A stretch of 9,553 bases of DNA from the NCBI GenBank assembly GCA_030426875.1, contig JAUHXI010000043.1:1-9553 (forward strand), in the 5' to 3' direction. Each line of letters opens with the position of its first letter. The stretch's first letter is position 1. The translations under genes were made by a program, and so were the position numbers. A model generated the notes under the pieces. That model made no database searches. It was not told where the DNA came from and saw nothing but the letters and a program-made list of their open reading frames with translations. Positions 1 through 6,750 of this stretch are shown here, in pieces. This stretch comes from a bacterium. GTDB taxonomy: Bacteria; Patescibacteriota; Gracilibacteria; UM-FILTER-43-11.

Positions 1-56
1 CGGATTGCTCCACTGGTTCCTAAGACCAGCGTGTCTACCAATTCCACCACCTGGGC
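1..56 (-). tRNA. tRNA-Leu (anticodon UAG), 3' part beyond the left edge
   Basis: On the minus strand the sequence starts with a 5' acceptor strand GCCCAGG, then T8 and a D arm containing AATTGGTAGACAC, as in bacterial leucine tRNAs. The anticodon arm is CTGGT / loop CTTAGGA / ACCAG, giving anticodon TAG (leucine, CUN codons). A long variable arm typical of class II tRNAs begins just before the window ends. The T arm and 3' acceptor strand lie outside the window, so completeness cannot be judged. The gene is in the same orientation as the lipoprotein genes but has its own candidate promoter. Confidence 0.93.
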
Positions 57-75
57 ACACAGACAGCACCCATAC

Positions 76-104
76 TTTATACCGATTTTAGACTGAGAAA
101 GCAA
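76..104 (-). promoter_or_regulatory. Candidate promoter for tRNA-Leu
   Basis: Minus strand: -35 TTGCTT (104-99), a 17-bp spacer, then -10 TATAAA (81-76), 20 bp before the tRNA 5' end. The -10 matches five of six consensus bases; the -35 matches only TTG. Position and spacing are right for a short tRNA leader. No convincing terminator separates it from the lipoprotein gene ending at 190, so read-through could also contribute. Confidence 0.5.
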
Positions 105-189
105 ATGCTTTTTGGGTTGAGGGCTTTTTATGTTTCAAAAGATAGCATTTAAAGAAAGTGTCTCGTTTTCTGAGTGATTGATATCCATG

Positions 190-1542
190 TTAAAAGAATG
201 GATTAGCCTCTATTCTGCCCGGTGCTGTAACAGTAGGAGGTGTTCCTTCAATGAAGAAGGAGGCACCTTCACTTGAGATGTCGACATCATTCGAGATTGG
301 GTTCGGAGCGGTGTATGAATTTTCCGCTTCCCACTCCCTTTGCCACTCAATATCACTCTTTATATCCTCCACCAACAACTCAGTGAGACCCGTCATGTCG
401 ATCAAATCATCCTCGCTTGGCTTTTCTAATTCAACTGACTTGAGCGGGGCGCGTTGGTAGGTAAGGGTTTCTTCAAAAGTGAATTCATCACCAAAAATTT
501 CAAGCGCTTCATTTAAATCATCTTCATCAATATTAGGATCAAATTCAGCAACAGTCTTCATTAGATTTTCTATCATTTCAGAGTCAAATTCAACTTCTGC
601 TTTATAAATCATGTAATCAGACTGGCCAATCCAAACATCAATGTCCATCAAATTGATCACACCTTCAGTTAAAATCAGAGGGGATTCAGTGGCATTGTCA
701 TCATGCGATTCAAAAAATGCCTCAATTTCCTCAAAGTCACTGTCAGTTAATTCCTCCTCAATCACGTCAAATCGATTCACCAATAACTCAAACATCGCTT
801 GAGCTTTGCTCATGTCAACCCCCATCTTGTAATGATAGGCATCCACCATTTCTCCATTCAACGCTTCAATGCTTTCGATTCCCAAATCTTCATTGACCAC
901 CAACATTTCAGAGGCAGCCAAATCCTCGTAAATCCCACCGTCCAATAAATAAGCCTCCAGTTGCTCAATGAATAGTAGCATTTCAGGTTCCTCATCCTCC
1001 AAGGTCTCCACGATTAGCGCCCTGAGTTCATCCAAGGGCTCACTTCCCACAAAAACAACCTTATTGGTGTAGGGTTGAATAAAAAAGTCCATCATCGGCT
1101 TCACTTCTTCAAAATCCTGTACATCAGTGTCGATTTCAAAGGTTTCTAAGGCTCCATATAAATCACCGTCCATTTCGCTGACGGTTCCAGCCATATTCAT
1201 TGTGATGTAACTGAACGCTTCATAAGGTGCCATATTCGCCTCTTCCGAAAACGCTTCAGTCACCTCCATGTCAAAGTCAAAGCTCAGTGAGGTTTCATGC
1301 GTGGGTTTTTTCTCCGTTTGATCCACGCGCCTGCCGATGCTAGCCTCCGCTTCATATTCCATCATATCTGGTACAGAAAAAGTCACATCAGCCACATAGC
1401 TTGACTGGTAGATTTCGGCCGGATCACGGGTGAGCATTTTTTCAATGACCACTTCAGGTGCTTCAATGGCTCCGGTGTTGCAGGCGGCTAGAAGTAGGCC
1501 AGGCAATAGTAAGCTTACATATTTAACTTTTTTATGAGACAT
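190..1542 (-). CDS. Acidic lipoprotein of unknown function (paralogue of the gene at 1666-2913)
   Basis: The 450-residue protein begins with a lipoprotein signal: basic residues KKVK, a hydrophobic stretch and the lipobox LLAAC with Cys21 as the lipidation site. The mature protein would be anchored on the outer side of the membrane. It is rich in Asp and Glu and has no catalytic motif that I recognise. Two segments match the neighbouring paralogue: one around AYHY (residues 235-238) and one around WIGQ (from Trp304, followed by a DY..YK pattern). The alternation 'YHY...D' then 'WIGQ.DY..YK' recalls LolA/LppX-LprG-type lipoprotein folds that carry lipids; this is inference only. The start ATG has no Shine-Dalgarno sequence upstream. 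TTGACC (1598-1593) and TATATT (1569-1564) lie upstream but are 23 bp apart, so no clean promoter is seen. Confidence 0.85.
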   Translation of the reverse strand: MSHKKVKYVSLLLPGLLLAACNTGAIEAPEVVIEKMLTRDPAEIYQSSYVADVTFSVPDMMEYEAEASIGRRVDQTEKKPTHETSLSFDFDMEVTEAFSEEANMAPYEAFSYITMNMAGTVSEMDGDLYGALETFEIDTDVQDFEEVKPMMDFFIQPYTNKVVFVGSEPLDELRALIVETLEDEEPEMLLFIEQLEAYLLDGGIYEDLAASEMLVVNEDLGIESIEALNGEMVDAYHYKMGVDMSKAQAMFELLVNRFDVIEEELTDSDFEEIEAFFESHDDNATESPLILTEGVINLMDIDVWIGQSDYMIYKAEVEFDSEMIENLMKTVAEFDPNIDEDDLNEALEIFGDEFTFEETLTYQRAPLKSVELEKPSEDDLIDMTGLTELLVEDIKSDIEWQREWEAENSYTAPNPISNDVDISSEGASFFIEGTPPTVTAPGRIEANPFF

Positions 1543-1614
1543 AGTTTAGGTGTTAATTTTACTAATATAAACCTAGCAATTCCCATTTGCTTGGTCAAGT
1601 TTAGGCGGGTCAAT

Positions 1615-1645
1615 AAAAAACCCCTTGCCGTACGGCAAGGGGTTT
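1615..1645 (-). terminator. Intrinsic terminator between the two lipoprotein genes (bidirectional shape)
   Basis: A perfect palindrome at 1621-1642 forms a 9-bp stem, CCCCTTGCC pairing with GGCAAGGGG, around GTAC. It is flanked by six A on the left and five T on the right, so RNA from either strand ends in a U tract. It lies 20 bases past the TAG stop of the 1666-2913 gene and should end that transcript. The downstream lipoprotein gene (190-1542) therefore needs its own promoter. Confidence 0.93.
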
Positions 1646-1665
1646 TTCTGACTTACTATTTTCTT

Positions 1666-2913
1666 CTACAGTTCTTCATCGGTAGCTTCTTCTAACAATT
1701 CTTCACCAAGCTCTTCTGTTAGAGCAGGGTCAGACAGCGCAGCTTCCATCAATGCTTCTAACTCTTCATCACTCATGGCTTCAAAGCCATCAAGGTCTCC
1801 ATCAAGGTCAGTTGGTGATTCTATCATGGGAGCCATTCCAAGCATCATGAGCCCTTCAATGACTTCATCTAATTCTTCAAAATCATCTGGTACCTCAGCT
1901 TCAAAAGCATCAATTGGTGCACTTTCTAAGACAGCTGTTACGTCTAACGCTAAATCTTCGATCATTTCATATTCACGATCAAGTACAGTACCAGGATCAA
2001 GTTTATCCACTGCTTCCATTAGGCTTACAATGTGTTCACTGCTTGTGATCAATTCTGACTTATAAACGTGGTAATCATCTTGACCAATCCACATTTGAAG
2101 TTCAAAACCTTCACTTAAAACATCCACAACATCACTCATTTCATACCCTTCCTCCTCTATCATTCTAAACATGAAATCAATCTCAGCTTCGGGCATGATT
2201 TCCATTTTCTCATTGAGCATTCTCATTAGGGATTCAAAATTAGCCCCGTCCAACCCAATGGTGTAATGATAAGCGTTTACATTATCACCTGTTACGGTTT
2301 CAATTTGCACCACTCCATGATTATCCTCAACCACGAGGAATTTGGTATCCGCTATGGCTTGCAAGAATTCTTCATCTTGGTAGAGGTCATAGTCTGTAGT
2401 TGCAACTTCCTCACCCGTAAAATCTTCAATTAGCTGAGAGAATTCCTCAAGGTTTAGATGATAAGTTTGATCTGTATATGCTTTGATAGCTGGTAAAATG
2501 AAGGCATCCATACCTCCTAATGCGCTTCCTGACAGATCAAATGAATCCATTGTCACATAAATATCATCACCGGCAAGGACTAGGTCCAAGCTCCCTGAAG
2601 CTTCGAGGTCCTGACCTTCTACTTCTCCACTGGCAGTGAAGCTCATGGTTGATTCGCTTTGCGGGTTCTCAAGGTCTTCCATGCTGGACTTGTCGCTCAA
2701 CAGGAATTCAGCTTCATAAGATCCATTCATGGTCGGATCATTTAAAGAGAAGCTAAGGCTTGCCTCTGTTTCAGCTGAATTAGAGATGGTTGTCAATGCC
2801 TTTTCAAGAACCACTTCAGGTTCTTCAATGGTTCCTGTGTTACAGGCTGCAAGTGAAAGTACGGCCACTAGCGTCAGGCCTACTGCACTCAATGGTTTTT
2901 TAAACATAGTCAT
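1666..2913 (-). CDS. Acidic lipoprotein of unknown function (paralogue of the gene at 190-1542)
   Basis: The 415-residue protein has a lipoprotein signal peptide: basic FKK, a hydrophobic core and lipobox LSLAAC with Cys24. After the cysteine comes NTGTIEEPEVVLEKAL, almost the same as NTGAIEAPEVVIEKML in the downstream neighbour. Further shared blocks are LVV...AYHY (residues 214-217) and WIGQDDYHVYKSE (from Trp275), so the two genes arose by duplication. The C-terminal third is dominated by Glu and Asp, with a Met/Leu-rich patch. I see no enzyme motif; a LolA/LprG-like beta fold is possible but unproven. ATG 2913 is used here; ATG 2907 two codons later would be equally good for secretion. 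There is no Shine-Dalgarno sequence. The gene has a good promoter upstream and a terminator downstream, so it appears to be a single-gene unit. Confidence 0.87.
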   Translation of the reverse strand: MTMFKKPLSAVGLTLVAVLSLAACNTGTIEEPEVVLEKALTTISNSAETEASLSFSLNDPTMNGSYEAEFLLSDKSSMEDLENPQSESTMSFTASGEVEGQDLEASGSLDLVLAGDDIYVTMDSFDLSGSALGGMDAFILPAIKAYTDQTYHLNLEEFSQLIEDFTGEEVATTDYDLYQDEEFLQAIADTKFLVVEDNHGVVQIETVTGDNVNAYHYTIGLDGANFESLMRMLNEKMEIMPEAEIDFMFRMIEEEGYEMSDVVDVLSEGFELQMWIGQDDYHVYKSELITSSEHIVSLMEAVDKLDPGTVLDREYEMIEDLALDVTAVLESAPIDAFEAEVPDDFEELDEVIEGLMMLGMAPMIESPTDLDGDLDGFEAMSDEELEALMEAALSDPALTEELGEELLEEATDEEL

Positions 2914-2949
2914 GAGGGGTTAAAAATAAATGTTACTCATATCACAGGG

Positions 2950-2978
2950 ATTTTATCAACTTTGGCTAAGGGAGTCAA
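2950..2978 (-). promoter_or_regulatory. Sigma70-type promoter of the 1666-2913 lipoprotein gene
   Basis: Minus strand: -35 TTGACT (2978-2973), exactly 17 bp, then -10 TAAAAT (2955-2950). Each box matches five of six consensus bases. Transcription would start near 2943, leaving a leader of about 30 bases. The 12-bp palindrome AGTCAATTGACT (2973-2984) overlaps the -35 box. Confidence 0.7.
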
Positions 2979-3039
2979 TTGACTTGGGCCAATATGTTGT
3001 TTCAATTAGGTTTTTACCATACTCCAAAAAACAGGTGCC

Positions 3040-3510
3040 TTATTCTTTATCCCGTAACTTTCCTTCTGGAACATGGTCAATGAACAAGGTTCCATTGATG
3101 TGGTCCACTTCATGCTGAACAATCTTAGCCTCAAATTCATCAAACAACATGATGCGCTCCTCACCTTTTTCATTGGTAAATTTAGCCTTAACCCACACCG
3201 AACGTTCAACTGGCCCCCATTTACCCGGCAGACTCAAGCACCCTTCCGTCTCCACCTCCGTCTCTGATGAGCACTCCAAAATCTCCGGATTGATCATTGG
3301 AAAGGTCTTTCGTTCTTTTCCAATGGTAATGTGAACGACTCGCGTGTTGACCCCAATTTGAGGGGCTGCAATCCCCACGCCATTGGTGGCGATCATGGAG
3401 TCTTCCATGTCTTTTAAGAGTTTTAAGGTTTTTTTAGTGATTTTACCATGGTCAGGGCTTTTTTTTCGCAAAATAGGATTATTTGGACCTTTGGTGATAT
3501 CGATGATCAT
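3040..3510 (-). CDS. def: Peptide deformylase
   Basis: This cytoplasmic metalloenzyme removes the N-terminal formyl group from nascent proteins at the ribosome. The 156-residue protein contains all three family motifs in order: GVGIAAPQ (residues 44-51, with Gln51), EGCLS (89-93, with metal ligand Cys91) and HEVDH (133-137, with metal ligands His133 and His137 and catalytic Glu134). Length and motif spacing are normal for a bacterial deformylase, and the protein looks complete and active. ATG 3510 gives the usual short N-terminus before the conserved 'NPILR' segment. No Shine-Dalgarno sequence precedes it. It follows prfB on the same strand after 122 bases holding a REP-like hairpin pair. Both genes serve protein synthesis, but co-transcription is not certain. 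Confidence 0.97.
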   Translation of the reverse strand: MIIDITKGPNNPILRKKSPDHGKITKKTLKLLKDMEDSMIATNGVGIAAPQIGVNTRVVHITIGKERKTFPMINPEILECSSETEVETEGCLSLPGKWGPVERSVWVKAKFTNEKGEERIMLFDEFEAKIVQHEVDHINGTLFIDHVPEGKLRDKE

Positions 3511-3533
3511 ACGAGTAAGCGCTAAGGACTAAG

Positions 3534-3580
3534 TTAATTCCCCTCTATCAGAGAGGGGTGCCCGATAGGGCGTGGTGTGT
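3534..3580. repeat. REP-like double hairpin between prfB and def
   Basis: Two adjacent stem-loops occur here. The first has CCCCTCT (3540-3546) pairing with AGAGGGG (3552-3558) around ATCAG. The second has GCCC (3560-3563) pairing with GGGC (3568-3571) around GATA, followed by GTGGTGTGT. No U tract follows on the minus strand (AATTAAC instead), so this is not a standard intrinsic terminator of prfB. From memory it resembles GC-rich interspersed repeats seen between genes in several bacterial groups, often linked to RAYT transposases; I could not check copy number. Confidence 0.55.
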
Positions 3581-3632
3581 AAAATGGGTGAGTAAACAGG
3601 TGTTTGATAGAGCAGATTTATGACGGGATTCA

Positions 3633-4704
3633 TTATTTCTGATTCAATAAGTAGGCTTCTATGAATGGATCTAATTCACCATCCATCACTTTATCCACCT
3701 GACTAGTCTCTGCATTAGTACGATGGTCTTTCACCATCGTATAGGGTTGAAACACATAAGATCGAATTTGATTTCCCCAGGCCGCTTCCTTATACCCCCC
3801 CTTTAATTCATCCACCCGTTCTTTTTTTTCTTCCAATAGCTTTTGAGCCAAGCGAGACTTTAAAACGGCTATCGCCTGATTTTTATTTTGAAGCTGACTC
3901 CGCTCAGACTGACAGGTTACCACCAAATTGGTGGGCAAATGAGTGATTCGAACGGCTGAATCAGTGGTGTTCACATGTTGTCCACCCGCACCGCTGGCTC
4001 TAAAGGTATCAATTCTCAAGTCTTTTTCTTCAATTTCCATCACCTGATCGTCGTCAATCATGGGCAGCACCTCGGCCAAGGCAAACGAGGTTTGTCTCAA
4101 GTTTTTAGAGTTAAAAGGGGATAGTCGAACCAGGCGATGTACGCCATGCTCAGATTTTAAATAGCCATAAGCCATGACCCCTTTTACTTCAATTGTAGCG
4201 CTTTTGATACCTGCCTCTGCCGCACTTGTTTTTTCGGTGACGTTGACCTTCCACCCTTTCTTTTCAAAAAAACGCAAATACATACGCAAGAGCATTTCCG
4301 TCCAATCCTGAGCGTCGACACCACCGGTGCCCGTACTGAGAACCAGAATGGCATCATTACGATCATATTCACCATCTAAAACCAGTTCCACATGCGCTTT
4401 TTGATAGGCAATCTCTAGTATGCCCAGTTCGGCATTGATTTCTTCAAGTTCAGAGCTGCCTTCATCCACCATTTCTGACAACAGTAAAAGGTCTTCCACT
4501 CGACTGGAAAGGGCATCCCATTTATCACCTAAATCCGTCCAAAACTTAAGGTCCTTGAGTACCTTCTCTGCTTTTTTAGGATCATCCCAAAGCCCTTGAG
4601 CTTGAGATTTTTTTTCGGCCACTGCTCTTTTTCCTTTCACGTCTAATGCGTCAAAGATAGTGGAGGTCCTGCTTTATTTTTTCCTGAAGGGTTTTTGGGT
4701 CCAT
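3633..4704 (-). CDS. prfB: Peptide chain release factor 2, expressed by programmed +1 frameshift
   Basis: RF2 recognises UGA and UAA stop codons in the ribosomal A site and triggers peptide release. The continuous open frame starts only at GTG 4640, inside the N-terminal domain. The real start is ATG 4704, preceded by AGGAG with 8-base spacing. Seventeen codons (MDPKTLQEKIKQDLHYL) lead to CTT followed by TGA (4653-4651). A +1 shift on CTT resumes at GAC (4652-4650) and continues DALDVKGKRA into the main frame, giving 356 residues, close to the usual length of about 365. The stop-codon tripeptide SPF is at residues 195-197, which identifies RF2 rather than RF1, and the catalytic GGQ is at 240-242. 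WDDPKKAEKVLK near the N-terminus is typical of the family. Low RF2 favours the shift, giving negative feedback. Def lies downstream on the same strand. Confidence 0.96.
4650..4659 (-). promoter_or_regulatory. prfB programmed +1 ribosomal frameshift site
   Basis: Minus strand TAT-CTT-TGA-C (TATCTTTGAC), identical to the slippery core known from E. coli prfB. The ribosome slips from CUU to UUU when UGA is slowly decoded, skipping one U. The Shine-Dalgarno-like stimulator that normally ends about three bases before CUU is absent: the bases before TAT are CCTCCAC, and the closest purine run, AGGA, is 10 bases upstream of CTT. Confidence 0.93.
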
Positions 4705-4717
4705 TAGGGAAGCTCCT
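4705..4717 (-). promoter_or_regulatory. Shine-Dalgarno site that fixes the prfB start
   Basis: AGGAG on the minus strand (4717-4713) lies 8 bases before ATG 4704. It is the only well-placed Shine-Dalgarno sequence I find before any gene start in the window, and it supports the upstream prfB start over GTG 4640. Confidence 0.75.
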
Positions 4718-4738
4718 GGTTAGTGAATGATGGCTTTC

Positions 4739-4767
4739 AGTTTAAATGAATGATTTAAATTTTGCAA
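4739..4767 (-). promoter_or_regulatory. Weak candidate promoter for prfB
   Basis: Minus strand TTGCAA (4767-4762), a 17-bp spacer, then TAAACT (4744-4739), about 35 bases before ATG 4704. Each box matches four of six consensus bases, so this is suggestive only. The -35 box overlaps the left end of the intergenic repeat region. Confidence 0.3.
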
Positions 4768-4935
4768 TTCGTCGTTCTAAATTACAAATACCAAGCTAAT
4801 CACCACATTCCAAAGCCCACAACTAAATTCCAAACTCCAAAAACATTGTCTAAAAAATGCTTCACTCATAGGTTTTAGAAATTGAAAATTAGTATTTGTT
4901 TGGAATGTGGTGCTTGGAATTTATGATTTGCAATT
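4761..4935. repeat. Intergenic inverted repeat in a CCAAA-rich, MITE-like stretch
   Basis: CACCACATTCCAAA at 4801-4814 is matched perfectly in reverse complement by TTTGGAATGTGGTG at 4899-4912, with 84 bases between. Variants of A(T/C)TCCAA(A/G) recur around and inside it on both strands. TTTGCAATT appears at 4761-4769 and again at 4927-4935, flanking the inverted repeat in direct orientation. No protein is encoded. It could be a small non-autonomous element or degenerate repeat DNA; it fills most of the 338-base gap between prfB and the pilus operon. Confidence 0.55.
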
Positions 4936-4989
4936 TACCCCAGATGAATCCTGTTCAAAACCTGTCAAATCAAACGCTTTCAAAGCCCC

Positions 4990-5018
4990 TTGAAAAAAGC
5001 CTTAATATTTGCTATAAT
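4990..5018 (+). promoter_or_regulatory. Strong extended -10 promoter of the type IV pilus operon
   Basis: TTGAAA (4990-4995), a 17-bp spacer, then TATAAT (5013-5018), with TGC directly before the -10 (extended -10). The -35 matches five of six bases and the -10 is perfect. The expected start near 5025 leaves a leader of only about 18 bases before ATG 5043. AAGGA at 5021-5025 is too far from the ATG to act as a normal Shine-Dalgarno. Confidence 0.85.
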
Positions 5019-5042
5019 ACAAGGATTAAATCTTAAAAATTC

Positions 5043-6671
5043 ATGGAAAACGACACCCAAAAAACGTCAGCCACACCTCAGGTAGGCATTTCTGAGCTAG
5101 AAAATAAGCTAAAAGAAGCTTTTAAGGCAGGGGATGAACAAAAATCAAACACGCTGATCGCTCAAATTAAGACCTTAGACAGTCAAAGTCATGTGGTTAA
5201 GATGATTCAAAAAAAATTAGATGAAAAAGCGAAAGTAAAATCCGAGCAGCAAAAAGCTAAGAAGGTTGGTGAATATGAAAACATGTTACGCATCCTTTAT
5301 AAGCAGCGCGATCACCAAAAAATAAAATCCTTAGCCCAAGAACTAAAAGCCTTTGATCCCACCAATAAAACAGTTGACCGGTGGATGGCCAAGGCTAATA
5401 AGCTTGAAAAAGGAGGTGGTTTTTTAAACGCGCTCTTCGCCAGAAAAGAAAAAAAGGAAGCTGCTTCAAAAGCAGAAGCCCTCACGTCTTCCATGGATAC
5501 CACTGTAAAAAATGAACTTAAGGCACCTCAAAAACCTGATTCAGTGACTAATTCAAAGCCAGTTCAAACACCAATTTTGATCAAAGCCAATCGACCCCTT
5601 TCAGAAAAAACGGAAGGTGAAACACTAAACAATCCGAAATTTGTGCCTCCAAGTCAGCAGGCTACAGAGCCCATTCAAGCTGAAAAAGCAATGGTTAACA
5701 CAAGTGTCCCACGTCAAGGGGTGGCTCGCGTGTCCATTGATCCCATTGAGAAAAAAGACACTACAAAAACAGTGTCACCCGTAAGTCTAAATTCCACCAA
5801 AAAAGAACTTGTGAGTGCTCATTCGACACCAGCATTAAGCGTTAAAACACCTCAGGTTGAGCAAGTAAGAAACGAAGAAAAACCCGCAGGAAACACCTTC
5901 ACCAAAATGTTTGGAAGCTCAGGTGGAACCCCTAAAGAGAAAGAAAGGTCCATCATCGATCAGATTGTAGCCAAGACAGAGGAAGCCGATCATGCGACAA
6001 GCTCAAGTTTAAACCCCAAAAAAGAACCCAAGTCATTCAATTGGCTAGGTTTTGCTAAGTTGTTTGCAAATTTTACCGCCCTCTTCATCGTCTTTACAGC
6101 AGGATTTTTGTACGTCACCTTACTAGACAAAGAAAATAACGTGCTGGGCTTGGTGGGGGTGAGTGCAAACACTGGTTCGGCTCTTGAAACTGCCAATGAA
6201 CAGATTGCTCAAAAGCGTCAGCAAGAAGCCTCATTAAACGAATCAATTAGACAGTTAGAGGCCGGCTACAATGACCCTCGGCTCGGTGTTGCCAGTTCAA
6301 TTGTCAGTCAACGGGTCGACTGGCCAGACACCTTTCAAAAAATTGATGAGGTGACAGAATCAGTATTTGAGTACTATGAGTTTTTTGGTTACGTGGTTTA
6401 CAACAACTTCTCGTTAGACGCCGATGGTCGCACCATTCGAGTCACAGGAACCTTAAGTGATCCCACTGGCTTCAATTTAACCGGAATTTTAAAATTGGCT
6501 GAAGCCTTCGAAACCTATCCAAATCTTGGACCTGAAGATCCAACTAAACCTTATTTTGAAGAGTTTCAAGAATTGAGCACACTCAGTAAAAGTTTTGACT
6601 CAGATTCAGGGCGCTATGTATCCAACTTCCAGTTCACCTTTTCGTTGCCTGACGGATTACTGGTCAATTGA
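5043..6671 (+). CDS. PilN-like type IV pilus inner-membrane protein with long cytoplasmic N-terminus
   Basis: The 542-residue protein has one membrane segment (about 337-361). The topology would be a cytoplasmic N-terminus of about 330 residues and an exterior C-terminal domain of about 180. After the membrane segment comes a predicted coiled coil (EQIAQKRQQEASLNESIRQL) and a compact alpha/beta domain, the PilN plan. The cytoplasmic part holds two related helical units, from ELENKLKEAFKAGD (18-31) and EYENMLRILYKQRD (77-90), 59 residues apart, followed by a Lys/Ser/Pro/Thr-rich, probably disordered linker (about 135-330). Classical PilN is under 200 residues with a short cytoplasmic tail that binds PilM. 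The assignment rests on topology and on the following PilO-like, pilB and pilC genes, not on a clear motif. It is first in the operon, with ATG 18 bases from the likely transcript start. It ends in TGA. Confidence 0.8.
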   Translation: MENDTQKTSATPQVGISELENKLKEAFKAGDEQKSNTLIAQIKTLDSQSHVVKMIQKKLDEKAKVKSEQQKAKKVGEYENMLRILYKQRDHQKIKSLAQELKAFDPTNKTVDRWMAKANKLEKGGGFLNALFARKEKKEAASKAEALTSSMDTTVKNELKAPQKPDSVTNSKPVQTPILIKANRPLSEKTEGETLNNPKFVPPSQQATEPIQAEKAMVNTSVPRQGVARVSIDPIEKKDTTKTVSPVSLNSTKKELVSAHSTPALSVKTPQVEQVRNEEKPAGNTFTKMFGSSGGTPKEKERSIIDQIVAKTEEADHATSSSLNPKKEPKSFNWLGFAKLFANFTALFIVFTAGFLYVTLLDKENNVLGLVGVSANTGSALETANEQIAQKRQQEASLNESIRQLEAGYNDPRLGVASSIVSQRVDWPDTFQKIDEVTESVFEYYEFFGYVVYNNFSLDADGRTIRVTGTLSDPTGFNLTGILKLAEAFETYPNLGPEDPTKPYFEEFQELSTLSKSFDSDSGRYVSNFQFTFSLPDGLLVN

Positions 6672-6750
6672 TTCTAAGTTATACGCTCTTAAGATGCTGA
6701 AAAACCGTTTAAAAAACTTCCCATCCGAATAAAAAAATATAAATACTAAA

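Noticed and set aside
98..115. Terminator for the lipoprotein gene ending at 190 (AAAGC-AAAT-GCTTT)
   Set aside because: The stem is only 5-6 AT-rich base pairs, has no U tract on the minus strand, and overlaps the likely tRNA -35 box.
3006..3209. Open frames overlapping def, the lipoproteins and the pilus genes on other frames
   Set aside because: Def carries all catalytic motifs in its own frame; the overlapping frames show no recognisable motifs and follow from codon bias of the real genes.
4651..4653. In-frame TGA in prfB as a disabling mutation, assembly error or recoded UGA
   Set aside because: The context TAT-CTT-TGA-C at codon 18 followed by a +1 frame is the known prfB autoregulatory frameshift, and other genes here end in TGA.
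4760..4930. CRISPR-like array from repeated CCAAA words
   Set aside because: The words are short, variable, on both strands and irregularly spaced; there are no constant repeats with equal spacers.
5021..5025. AAGGA as ribosome-binding site of the PilN-like gene
   Set aside because: It is 17 bases from the ATG and at the predicted transcription start, too far for normal use.
6694..6732. Twelve-codon ORF (MLKNRLKNFPSE) between the PilN-like and PilO-like genes
   Set aside because: Frames of this length are expected by chance in AT-rich spacers, and it has no ribosome site or overlap with either neighbour.
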